The notes under the pieces: generated by a model
Databases searched by the model: none
The model's input: the letters and a program-made list of their open reading frames with translations, nothing else
What the model was told of the DNA's origin: nothing
Shown here: piece by piece, positions 1-9,800 of the stretch
Layout: each line of letters opens with the position of its first letter
Position numbering within the stretch: position 1 is the stretch's first letter
Program-made: the position numbers and the translations under genes
Assembly (NCBI GenBank): GCA_947471745.1
Contig: CANJKZ010000065.1
Span: 248,001-312,000, forward strand
Origin: Closterium sp. Naga37s-1
Taxonomy: Eukaryota; Streptophyta; Zygnematophyceae; Desmidiales; Closteriaceae
Length of the DNA stretch: 64,000 bases
Direction of reading: 5' to 3'

Positions 1-337
1 GACGGGCCGAGACGAGCGGCGACGGGCCGGGACAGGCGGCGCACGGGCCGCGTCGGGCCGCGTCAGGTGGCGACGGGCCGGGACAGGCGGCGCAGGGGCC
101 GCGTCGCACGGGACGGGCGGCTCACGTGGCCGGGGCGGGCGTCAAAAGGGCGGCGGGCGGGCCGCGTAGGGTGGCGACGGGCCGCTAAGGGCGGCGACGG
201 CCGAGCAAGGGCGGCTCGAGGGAGGCCGCGACGATAGAGAGAGGACCCGAGGCGCGACTCGGGCCTAAGCGGAGCGCGCTTCGGGCAGAAAAAAAAAATT
301 TTCGATGGTGGGCCCTAGGATCAGTTCCCACTAGGGA
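1..337 (-). mobile_element. Leader region of a copia-like element running off the left edge
   Basis: GC-rich degenerate short repeats rich in GACGGGCCG and GGCGGC. Read on the minus strand this follows directly after a PBS-like site and LTR (338-475). Its first part (the GGGCCCACC and CTGCCCGAAGCGC stretches near 250-320) matches the stretch that follows the LTR of the decayed copia at 38507. It is therefore read as the untranslated leader of a copia element whose coding part lies outside the window. No coding sequence is seen here. Confidence 0.5.
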
Positions 338-475
338 ACCTGCTCGATACCATGAGAAGAAACAAGAGTGAATGAACTATGAATGAAGTGGGTACAAGTA
401 CTAACCCTAATTGGGTTGTACCCCCTATGGGATACCCCACTACAGCCTACACAAAAGTATATGCTATAACGTTCT
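338..475 (-). mobile_element. Copia-type LTR plus primer-binding site (minus orientation)
   Basis: On the minus strand the segment begins TGTCAGAACG and contains a GTAGGCTGTAGTGGGGTA box and a GGGGGTACAACCC box. It ends with TTCATTCATAGTTCATTC and is followed at about 338-352 by ATGGTATCGAGCAGG, a degenerate initiator-Met-type primer-binding site. The same order of boxes is seen in the LTRs at 5747, 12938 and 38507, so this is one LTR family. It abuts the gypsy fragment at about 478, so it inserted into it. Confidence 0.65.
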
Positions 476-477
476 GA

Positions 478-920
478 CAGTAGTCTGTGCTCGTCTAAAA
501 CTTTAAACACTGCTTCCAGATCTGCTAAGTGCTGCTGCTCAATACGACTGTAGACTAGGATGTCGTCGAGGTAAATTATCACGCATTTATCTAAGAGTGG
601 CCTAAACGCCTCGTTCATGGTCATCTAAAATGTCGCCGGTGCGTTGGTCAGCCCGAATGGCATCACGGTGTACTCGAATGATCCGTACCTAGTTCTAAAT
701 GCCGTCTTGGCGCAGTCCAAGGTTCGACCCGAATCTGGTGGTAACCTCCCCGTAAATCTATGTTCGAAAAGACCCGAGCTGTTCGCAGTTGATATATTAG
801 TTCGTCGGCGTGGGGAATAGGGTATCGCGACTTGACTGTTACCCTGTTCAGTGCTCTGTACTCTATACACATACGAAACTCTCATATGAGGTGACAGCTT
901 GGATGGAGGAACAAGTTCAT
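478..920 (-). pseudogene. Ty3/gypsy reverse transcriptase fragment, frameshifted
   Basis: Minus-strand pieces in different frames together show the start of a Ty3/gypsy reverse transcriptase. They are [20 protein letters not shown] (663-872), [37 protein letters not shown] (625-700) and the catalytic box IIYLDDILVYS (about 550-580). At least one frameshift separates the pieces. The fragment stops at the LTR at 478. RNase H, integrase and LTRs are absent, so it is a dead remnant. Confidence 0.8.
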
Positions 921-939
921 CAAGAAAGGGATTCGCCAA

Positions 940-1305
940 TGAGTTCCTATGAGATTGGTTTCTATTTTCTTCAGTAATAATATTAATCTCACATACAAGG
1001 TGCTTGCAGGGGTTATCACTGACAAAATGAAGGTTCTACACAAAGTGATCTCACAGTAACAGTATGGTTTTCTACCGGGGAGGCGGTTGTCAGATGCAGT
1101 GGGGCTGGTGGCGGACATCATTGATGCAGCTCACAACGCAAACGAAGACTGGTTTTCTCTCATGGTATACTTGTAAAAGGCCTTTGACTCGGTCTCACGA
1201 TGCTTCATCTTCAGGACCCTGCGATTGATGGGCTTCCCCGAACATTTCGTGGGTTGGTTCGAGGGCATGCACAAAGGGACACAAAAGATACTACTGGTCA
1301 ATTGT
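940..1305 (+). pseudogene. LINE (non-LTR) reverse transcriptase fragment, part 1
   Basis: One frame reads through [20 protein letters not shown], then QYGFLPGRRLSDAVGLVADI, then KAFDSV and FRTLRLMGFPEHFVGWFEGM. This is the palm region of a LINE reverse transcriptase (GFxxGR...D...KAFDSV). In-frame TAA codons at 1057-1059 and 1174-1176 make it non-functional. The frame breaks at about 1305, where LTR/TRIM sequence begins, and the same LINE resumes at about 2598. Confidence 0.8.
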
Positions 1306-1394
1306 TGGATAGTGTTAGAATACTAGCGTGACTTAGGAGCCATGGCTAGTGAGTGTCGAGAGAGTTGAGTGTCGAGAGAATTGAGTGTCGAGAG

Positions 1395-1975
1395 TGTCAG
1401 AATCCCAACCACTAGACCACTGGGATAAAAGGGCTTGTTTAGTAGCGGGTCAGAGTGCGCCCATAACCCCCCAGGCGAACGCGCCTGTAACCCCCCCTAG
1501 GATCAATCGGGCATCCACAGTGCAGATCTACTAACACCCCCCCACACTGGGAGGCCCAGGACTGAGCACAGCGGCAACGGCCTACATGTGCATACACCGG
1601 GATTCGAACCCGAGACCACTCTGACACCATGTCAGAATCCCAGTCACTAGACCATTGGGATAGAAGGGCTTGTTAAGTAGCGGGTCAGTGCGCCCATAAC
1701 CCCCCAGGACAACGAGCCTGTAACCCTTCCCTAGGATCAATCGGGGATCACCAGTGGACCTCTGACACCCCCCCGCACTGGGATGCCCGAAGTGCACACA
1801 CTGGGATTTGAACCCGAGACCGCTCTGATACCATGTCAGAATCCCAACCACTAGACCATTGGGATAAATGGGCTTGTTAAGTAGCGGGTCAGAGTGCGCC
1901 CATAACCCCCCCGGCGAACGCGCCTGTAACCCCCCCTAGGATCAATCGGGCATCTACAGTGCAGATCTACTGACA
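1395..1975 (-). mobile_element. TRIM-like element with three LTR copies and two short internal regions
   Basis: Three copies of a 138-142 bp terminal repeat lie at 1395-1536, 1630-1767 and 1834-1975. They are separated by two short internal segments (1537-1629 and 1768-1833). On the minus strand each LTR starts TGT and ends TTCTGACA, followed by TGGTATCAGAGCGG, the standard initiator-Met primer-binding site, in the 1768-1833 segment. Flanks show GAGAG at 1390-1394 and 1976-1980, a plausible 5-bp target duplication, although the surroundings are themselves GAGAG-rich. Nothing is encoded. The LTR-internal-LTR-internal-LTR arrangement suggests unequal recombination between LTRs. Confidence 0.75.
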
Positions 1976-2102
1976 GAGAGAATTGAAAGGAGAATGAGGG
2001 GTTTCACTATAGGAAGTTGGGATACAAATAGCAAACCCTAAATAGGGTTGTACTCACTACAGAGTACCCCACTGCAGGCTAAACAGCAAATATATTCTGA
2101 CA
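1976..2102 (-). mobile_element. Solo/remnant copia-type LTR
   Basis: Read on the minus strand it begins TGTCAGAATATA and carries the GCAGTGGGGTACTC and GTACAACCC boxes of the LTR family at 5747 and 338. No coding region is attached. The TRIM at 1395-1975 is inserted at its edge. Confidence 0.5.
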
Positions 2103-2219
2103 GATAGGCGGGGAGGTGGAGGTGATATCAGGTGTCGAACAAGGGTGTCAACCCGCTCCGTATCTGTTCTTGTGTATGTGCAAGGTGGGGCTGCTGCTTG
2201 GATACATCGGGTACGCCGA

Positions 2220-2596
2220 TGTTAGAAGGCCAGCAATGGGGATGCCCGATTGATCCTAGGGAAGGATTACATTCTTGCTAGCGTGGAGGGTATGGGCGCA
2301 CTAACTTGCTACTTAACAAGCCCTTTTGTCCCAATGGTCTAGTGGTTGGGATTCTGACATGGTATCGGAGCGAAGGTCTCGGGTTTGAATCCCTATGTGT
2401 GCACATGTTGGCGCTGTCGCTGTGCCGTGCCTTAGGGCATCAGTGCGAGGAGGGGTGTTAGAAGGCCAACACTAGGGATGCCTGATTGATCCTAGGAAAG
2501 GGTTACATGCTCGCTAGCTTAGGGAGTTATGGGCGCACTGACCCGCTACTTAACAAGCCCTTTTATCACAGTGGTCTAGTAACTGGGATTTTGACA
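2220..2596 (+). mobile_element. Complete 377-bp TRIM element
   Basis: Two LTRs of about 140 bp (2220-2359 and 2456-2596), both TGTTAGAAGGCC...CTGACA, flank a 96-bp interior. Immediately after the 5' LTR is TGGTATCGGAGC (2360-2371), a primer-binding site one base off the canonical form. Immediately before the 3' LTR is the purine run CGAGGAGGGG. It belongs to the same family as the minus-strand array at 1395-1975. No clear target duplication is seen. It codes for nothing and would need enzymes from an autonomous element. Confidence 0.75.
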
Positions 2597-2597
2597 G

Positions 2598-2870
2598 CAT
2601 ATGACACCACGTTTGTCCTGGAACGCAAGCAGCAGATTATCAAAGCGGAAAAGATGCTAGAGAACTTCGAGTTGTCTTCCGGCCCGGCTACAAACAGAGA
2701 TATGTCGGCGATCTTACCTCTTGTCACATAACGGGGGAAGATAAAAGTGGCTGCATAAGTTTCTCCCGATGGCAGCACGGACGGCAGTGGCTGCGAAGAG
2801 TCACTCTACACCGGTGGGAGCTACAGTATGGGGAAGGCACAAGTGGTACGAGTGATCGTAGCGTTCCTTG
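2598..2870 (+). pseudogene. LINE reverse transcriptase fragment, part 2
   Basis: Right after the TRIM the frame reads YDTTFVLERKQQIIKAEKML and then NFELSSGPATNRDMSAILPL. This is the region just after the catalytic box of LINE reverse transcriptases (DDT...F...SGL..N..KS..L). The catalytic AYADD itself is damaged to AYD. It continues part 1 (940-1305) after a roughly 1.3-kb nest of insertions. Stops follow at about 2729 and beyond. Confidence 0.65.
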
Positions 2871-3900
2871 TGTTCTCTAGCACTTGTGCGTTCACGGGGT
2901 AGAATAGCAAGAGTTTCACTAACAAAATTTGAGAACAATGATAGAATAGTAGTAGGCAACAATGATTACAGCATATGCAAGGCAACCTAGCAGATAGGCA
3001 CGTCGACCACCAGCGCAGAAAAGTTGGCGACTTGTAAGCACTGCAAGTCGACATCGCGCTAACGCTGCAGAAAGGCGGCTTGCCAACGTAGCAAGTCGGT
3101 GGCCTGCCAGCGCCACACCAATTCGACCACGTGCTGCCACGTTGGTCGACTTTGCCACAGCAACCTCGACGACGTTCACGCACCTCCGTAGAACCTCGTC
3201 AACTAGGTAAGTCGGTCGACCGGGTAAACCCGAAGTCGGCGTCGACCTGTTGAGTAGTAGGAGCCCGCAAACAGATTTGCGTGCTCGTAAACCGCTTTGG
3301 TCGACACCACCCACGGGCTTTTACCAAGTCGGCGTCCTCGCATGTGATGCTAGTTCTGGTGCAGGTGGTGCGAGGGCCCATTGGCGCCAAGGACTCCATA
3401 TTGCGGGCCTTCCCCGTGCTCGCAGGCTGCTACTATGTGACTGTTGCTTGCACTCTGCACTCTTGTCTTCACTCTCTTCATTCTCCTCCAACCCTTCCTC
3501 TCTCTCGCCTCCCCAAGCCATCTCTCGAACGGTCTGTGCCATTAAAGAAGAAAAACGGTACATCAGAGGTCGGTATGAGAAGCCAAGGCAATCATGTAAG
3601 ACAACCAACTGATCACGTCCTGAGGTCTATGCTAGAATCAAAATACGAAGACAATCCACTTTGGGTAAACTGAGCTCCTTCATCTGAAGGTGCAGGGCGT
3701 TCTGTATACCCTCCGTGTCTGTTGGCAGCAGCCATCTCTCTCCATCTCCTCATCTTCCTCTGTCCCTCGCCCCACCTTGCGCCCATCAGCGGCTGGTGCT
3801 GCGGGGAACAAGGCTGGTGATGACGAGGGGAGTGGCGGTAGAGGAGGTGGCACGCATACAGGCCATTGTTGCCCGCCTCGCACCCACCCGCTCCTTCTCC
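2871..3900. other. Unassigned intergenic sequence, probably old transposon material
   Basis: The stretch 2930-3330 is rich in GTCGAC-containing repeats (GTCGGTCGAC, GGCGTCGAC, GGTCGAC). 3400-3560 looks LTR-like (CTCTTCATTC, ATTAAAGAAGAAAAACGG) but no second copy is found in the window. No protein resembles a known family. It separates LINE part 2 from part 3, so it was inserted there. Confidence 0.35.
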
Positions 3901-4980
3901 ATCAGGGAGAAGGGGATGAAATGAGGGAGAAGGGGATGGAATCAGGGAGAAGGGGATGGGATGAGGGTGAAGGGGATGGAATCAAGGAGAAGGGGGATGG
4001 AATGAGGGAGAAGGGGATGGAATGAGGGAGAAGGGGATGGAATCAGGGAGAAGGGGATGGAATCAGGGAGAAAGGGATGCAATGAGGGAGAAGGGGACGG
4101 AATCAGGGAGAAGGGGATGAAATCAGGGAGAAGGGGATGGAATGAGGGAGAAGGGGATGGAATCAAGGAGAAGGGGATGGAATGAGGGAGAAGTGGATGG
4201 AATGAGGGAGAAGGGGATGGAATGAGGGCGAAGGGGATGGGATCAGGGAGAAGGGGATGGATCAGGGAGAAGGGGATGGAATCAGGGAGAAGGGGATGGA
4301 ACGAGGGAGAAGGGGATGGAATCATGGAGAAGGGGATGGAACGAGGGAGAAGGGGATGGAACGAGGGAGAAGGGGATGGAATCAGGGAGAAGGGGATGGA
4401 ATCGGGGAGAAAGGGATGGAATCAGGGAGAAGGGGATGGAAAAAGGGAGAATGGAAACAGGGAGAAGGGGATGGAATCAGGGAGAAGGGGATGGAATCAG
4501 GGAGAAGGGGATGGGATGAGGGTGAAGGGGATGGAATCAAGGAGAAGGGGGATGGAATGAGGGAGAAGGGGATGGAATGAGGGAGAAGGGGATGGAATGA
4601 GGGAGAAGGGGATGGAATCAGGGAGAAGGGGATGGAATCATGGAGAAAGGGATGCAATGAGGGAGAAGGGGACGGAATCAGGGAGAAGGGGATGAAATCA
4701 GGGAGAAGGGGATGGAATGAGGGAGAAGGGGATGGAATCAAGGAGAAGGGGATGGAATGAGGGAGAAGTGGATGGAATGAGGGAGAAGGGGATGGAATGA
4801 GGGCGAAGGGGATGGGATCAGGGAGAAGGGGATGGATCAGGGAGAAGGGGATGGAATCAAGGAGAAGGGGATGGAAGCAAGGAGAAGGGGATGGAATCAG
4901 GGAGAAGGGGATGGAAGCAGGGAGAAGGGGATGGAAGTAGGGCGAAGGGGATGGAAGTAGGGAGAATGGGATGGAAGGCT
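3900..4980. repeat. 20-bp minisatellite, about 53 copies, with a 555-bp higher-order duplication
   Basis: The unit is GGAGAAGGGGATGGAATCAG with single-base variants (ATGAG, ATCAAG, GGGATGA). A run of unusual variants starting at 3961 recurs in the same order at 4516, a 555-bp offset, so a block of about 28 units has been duplicated. One strand is almost pure purine, so open frames here on either strand are not genes. Confidence 0.95.
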
Positions 4981-5746
4981 ACTAGCGACGGAGATAAACC
5001 AGCTAAAGCGGGACATCATGCTGCAGACGGCGGAACCTCCCATGGGCACTGAAACTTTCTTCGCCCATGAGAAACTTCTACAACATTGGGAAGGGAGGAG
5101 CGCTCGTTGGAAGGCGGCCTGCAAAGGTTTTATAAAGACACCACTGGGCAATCTTTTGGATGCAGTTATGAGAGAAGATGTCATGAGGGGGATACCGGTT
5201 ATCAACAGGAAAATATTATTGAAGGGTACAACTCTGGTAGGGGGGGAAAAAGACGTGAGCGGCTGTGGGATGGGATGCTGGGCGATCTGATCGGGTACGA
5301 CAGCAACAGAGCTCGTGCGATTAAAGGCATGAGTGTTCTGTTGAAGGAGCTTGGCGGAAAAGGTCCTGCGAAGCTAGCAGCAGTAAGAGTGCTTGAAGCT
5401 GCACCACCTGCCTGGCGAGAGCTAATACTCAACACAGCGCACCAGGAGACACAACCCCCAAGCTCGGCGCGCAGTCTAACCCACTTCCCCATTTTTTTAG
5501 GACGGGCAGATTGCACTGTTGAAGTGGCGGAAACAACTGTGGGGAGACGGGCACAAGACATCAGCGAAGCAGCTGAAGTGGTTGGGCAGGTGAAACGGGC
5601 ATATGAACTGGACGAGGGTGATCTCTATCCAAGATTCCCTTGCAACTCCCAGCCGCCCAAGGGATGTCCTACTCCGAGTACATAAGATGAAATTTCAGGT
5701 GGGGGAGCGGCTTTCGCTTCTGAGCAGCAAACCGGTATGCCCTCAC
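4981..5746 (+). pseudogene. LINE ORF2 C-terminal fragment, part 3 (interrupted by copia)
   Basis: The frames carry TFFAHEKLLQHWEGRSARWK and IKGMSVLLKELGGKGPAKLA, and end with VGERLSLLSSKPVCPH just before the copia LTR at 5747. The family is recognised from the C-terminal zinc-finger context. After the copia insertion the sequence continues RETETPEHCLY, so CPH...H.C belongs to the CCHC knuckle at the end of many LINE ORF2 proteins. Several frameshifts are present. Confidence 0.6.
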
Positions 5747-5881
5747 TGTCAAACATATGTTTATATGTTTAAGTTAGATAGGCTGTAGTGGGGTACTCAC
5801 TGTGGGGTACAACCCCTTAGATTTTTCCTCTTGTACCAACACTCTCGATAGTTGAATCATCCATTGCCTAGCCTTTCGACA
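5747..5881 (+). mobile_element. 5' LTR of copia element 1 (135 bp)
   Basis: Starts TGTCAAACATATG and ends GCCTTTCGACA. It differs from the 3' LTR at 12938-13072 by a single base (GTGGGGTAC against GTGGAGTAC). The 5-bp sequence CTCAC lies directly before it (5742-5746) and directly after the 3' LTR (13073-13077), a target-site duplication. Confidence 0.95.
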
Positions 5882-6875
5882 TGTCATCTAGAGCGTAGGT
5901 CCTTAGGACGTAGGATTAGGGCCCACCTCACCTGCCTTGCCTACTGCCCGCGCGCGCCTCGGCTGCCCGCGCGCGGCCCCTTTTTTTTTTGCCGCGCATG
6001 CCTCTTACGCAGCTCGCGCGGCCCGTTTAGGCCCCGCCCGCGCGCCACTTCTGCAGCTCGCGCGGCCCGTTTAGGCCCCGCCCGCGCGCCACTTACGCCG
6101 CCCGAGCGCAGCCCGTTTAGGCCACGCCCGAGCAGCCCGCCGCCGCACGCCGCCCGCAGTCGCGCGAGGCCCGTCGCCACGCGCAGCCACGCAGTCGCGC
6201 GCAGCCCGTCGCCACGCGCAGCCAGGAGCCGCGCGCAGCTCGTCGCCACGCGCGCTGCCCGCAGCCACGCGCGCAGCCTGCAGCTTAGCGCAGCAAGCCG
6301 CCTGCTGCTTGCTGCCTGCTGCCTGCTTGCTGCTGCTGCCTGCTGCTGCCTGCTGCCTGCTGCTGCTGCCTGCTGCCTGCTGCCTGCTGCTGCCTGCTGC
6401 AGCCGCTCCTGCCTGCCACCTGCCTGCAGCCTGCCTGCTGCCTGCCTGCTGCCTGCCTGCTGCTTGCTGCCTGCTGCCTGCCTGCTGCTGCTGCCTGCTG
6501 CCTGCTGCTGCTGCCTGCTGCCTGCTGCCTGCTGCTGCCTGCTGCAGCCGCTCCTGCCTGCCACCTGCCTGCAGCCTGCCTGCTGCCTGCCTGCTGCCTG
6601 CCTGTTGCTTGCTGCCTGCTGCCTGCCTGCTGCAGCCTGCCTGCCGCCTGCCTGCAGCCTGCCTGCTGCCTGCCTGCTGCTTGCTGCCTGCTGCCTGCCT
6701 GCTGCAGCCTGCCTGCCACCTGCCTGCTGCCTGCCTGCTGCCTGCCTGCAACTTACTGCCTGCTGCAGCCTGCCTGCTTGCTGCCTGCTACCGCCTGCCT
6801 GCCACCTGCCTCCTACCTGGTGCCTGCTGCCTCTGTCTGCGGCCTGCTGCCTGCTGCCTCCTGCCTTAAGCCAAT
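5882..6875 (+). repeat. Copia 1 leader with CTGC/CTGCC low-complexity tract
   Basis: A 1-kb untranslated leader between the 5' LTR and the gag ATG. 5940-6290 is GC-rich with CCGCGCGC motifs. 6290-6865 is almost entirely CTGC, CTGCTG and CCTGC units with an internal duplication (the block at about 6395-6450 recurs at about 6540-6600). All frames through it are open only because of the repeat. No convincing tRNA-complementary primer site follows the LTR. Confidence 0.8.
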
Positions 6876-9800
6876 ATGGCGACACCCAACGTTCTCGCAT
6901 TCGAGCCTGACGGTCGTCCCCTCGAGTTCGCTGTGTGGTTAGACGATCTCCAGCTGTTCCTTCTGACTGATGCCAAAGAGGGCGTTTCCCTGTTTGATTA
7001 CGTCTCTGGCACTGCCGTTACTCCTGCTGCTGATGCTCCTGCTCTAGAACGCTCCCAGTGGCAGACTCGTGATGCTGCTGCACGCCTAGCTATTAGGAAC
7101 CACCTGCCGATTACTGAGCGAGCGCACTTCAGCCAGCACATAACTGCTAAGACACTGTACGACGCTGTAGTTGCGCGCTACTCCTCCCCGGCCACTGCAG
7201 CCATAGGTCGACTCATGCTACCGTACCTGTTCCCCGATCTTTCCTCCTTCACCACTGCTGAGGACCTAGTTTCTCACCTACGTGCTACTGACTCTCGCTT
7301 TCGTGCCGCTCTTTCAGCCGAGTTCTGCGCCGCAAACCCCCCCCCGATGTACTTCACTCTCTATTTCCTCGTCACCCGCCTCCCTGACACTCTTAGCTCT
7401 GTCAGGGACCACTTCCTAGCGCTAGACCCCACCACTCTCACTGTCGACGACTTCGAGAAGCACCTCCTCGCAGCAGAGAAGAACATCCTCGCTGTAGGTG
7501 CTGCTCGTGGCACTCCCCGCTCTCCCCTCTTTGAGGGGTGCTCCCCCTCCCCTCTCACCCCCTCCTACGTATCCGCAGCTGCTGCTCACGACTACCTTGG
7601 TGCTGAGGAGGTCGGAGCTGCTTCCGCTCCTAGAGGGAAGCGTCGCAGCGGCAGGGGCGGCAGGGGTGGCAGGGGCGGTGGGGGTGGCGGTGGAGGTGGC
7701 GGTGGTGCAGGTGGCGGGGAAGGTGGAGGTGGTGGGGGTGGTAGTGGGGGTGGAGGTAGTGGAGGTGGTGGTGGGGGCGGCGGAGGCACTGTGAGCGGTG
7801 CAAGGGGGAGCAGCGGCGGTGGGGGAGGAGGGAGCGGTGGTGGCAGTGGTGGTCAGGGCCAGCAGCAGCCGCAGCAGCAGCAGCAGCACCAGCAGCAGCA
7901 GCGTCAGCGCCAGACCCCCACTTCCCAGCAGCTTCTTGATTGGTATGCCAGGCGTGGGGTTTCTGGGGGTCCTGGTCGCTGCCCCTATATTATCCGCACT
8001 GGTCCCCGCACTGGTCGCCAGTGCACAGGTTTTCACACTGAGCAGCGCTGCTTCGCTCGACTTAGCGACGCCTGGCGTGCCAAGTTTCCTGATGCTCCTG
8101 AGTTCCCCAACTGGGCAGACTTGCTTAGGCGTGATGTCCCTATCTTTGATCTTGACTATGCGGCAATTCTTGCTGCTATGTATGCATTGTTTGTTAGTGC
8201 TGAGGGTGACTGCTACTTGTGTGTGCCGCCGGCTCCTGGTATAGTCCCTGGTATAGCCCCTGCAGCACTTGGTGCTTGTGAGTCTGCTCCCCCTGGTACT
8301 GCGCCTGCACAGGCCTTGCACACCTTTACACTTGACTCTGGTGCTTCCCGCTGTTTCTTTCGCGACAGTACCACAGTCACTCCCCTCCCTGCACCTGTTC
8401 CTGTCTCACTGGCTGGCCCCTCTGGGGGCCCAGTGCTTGCACGGTCTTCCACTGTGCTTCCGTGTCCGGCGGTCCCGTCTGGTGAGCTGTCTGGTCTCCA
8501 CCTCCCCTCGTTCTCTACGAACTTGGTGAGTAACGCTGTCCTCCAGGATGCGGGGGTTGACACCTTCACCCCTGGCCGGCAGCGTGTGGCGATTTGCACG
8601 TGCTCCCAGACTGGTCGCCACCTGGCCAAGTTCACTCGTGCGCCAGGCTCCAGTCTGTACACCCTCACCACTGCGTCGCGCTCCGCCCCTTTGTCTCCCC
8701 AGTTGCACGCTTCTGCTCAGGTTGCTACACAGTGTGAGTGTCGTCGGCTGTCGCACGACACTCTCCTGTGGCACCACCGCCTTGGTCACCCCTCCCTGCC
8801 TCGCCTTCCTAGCATGCATTCTCGCTTCCTTGTTTCTGGTCTTCTCAGGTCTCTGCCTCCCCTCCCTCCCTCGCCTGCGCCGCCCTGCATTCCTTGCGTC
8901 GAGGGGCGGCAGCGCGCCGCTCCTCACTCCTCCTCGTTCCCTCCCACAGAGGCTCCACTGCAGACTCTCCACCTGGACGTGTGGGGCCCAGCCCGCGTCC
9001 GTGGACCGGGCCACGAGCGGTACTTCCTGCTGGTTGTCGACGACTACACGCGTTACACCACGGTCTTCCCCTTGCAGCGCAAGGGGGATGTCCCTGTTGT
9101 TCTGATCCCCTGGATCCGCGCTACTCGTCTCCAGCTCCGCGAGCGGTTCCAGACGGACTTTCCTGTCCTGCGTCTGCACTCTGACCGAGGTGGTGAGTTC
9201 TCCTCAGACCTCTTGGCAGCCTTCTGTGCGGAGCACGGCATCCGCCAGACTTTCACGCTTCCGGCCTCTCCGCAGCAGAATGGGGTTGCTGAGCGCCGCA
9301 TTGGCTTAGTCATGGAGGTCGCTCGTACCTCCATGATCCATGCGGCTGCCCCCCATTTTCTGTGGCCGTTTGCGGTCAGGTACGCCGCGCATCAGCTCAA
9401 CCTTTGGCCCCGTGTCTCCTTGCCGGAGACCTCGCCCACACTGCTGTGGACGGGGAAGGTTGGCAACGCGTCGCGTTTCCGAGTCTGGGGTGCTCGTACC
9501 TTTGTCCGCGATACCGCTGCGGACAAGCTCTCCCCTCGCGCCATTCCTTGTGTCTTCCTTGGCTTTGTCCCTGACGCGCCTGGCTGGCAGTTTTACGACC
9601 CCGCCTCGCGCCGTGTCTTTGCGTCTCAGGACGTCACCTTTGACGAGTCGGTCCCCTTTTACCGCCTCTTCCCCTACCGCACTGCTCCTCCTCCCCCCCC
9701 CGCCGCTCTTTCTTGCCCCAGGTCCTCCCCAGGTAGACCCCCTCCCCGCGCCAGGTCCTGCTCCTTCAGGTGTCTCTCAGGTAGACCCCCCCGCGCCTGC

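Noticed and set aside
5852..6910. Long Leu/Cys/Ala- and Gln/Ala/Gly-rich open frames on both strands
   Set aside because: They translate the CTGC low-complexity leader of copia 1. The real gag starts at 6876.
8406..9179. 257-codon minus-strand frame inside copia 1, and other antisense frames there
   Set aside because: Shadow of the gag-pol frame caused by GC-rich codon bias; no recognisable domain.
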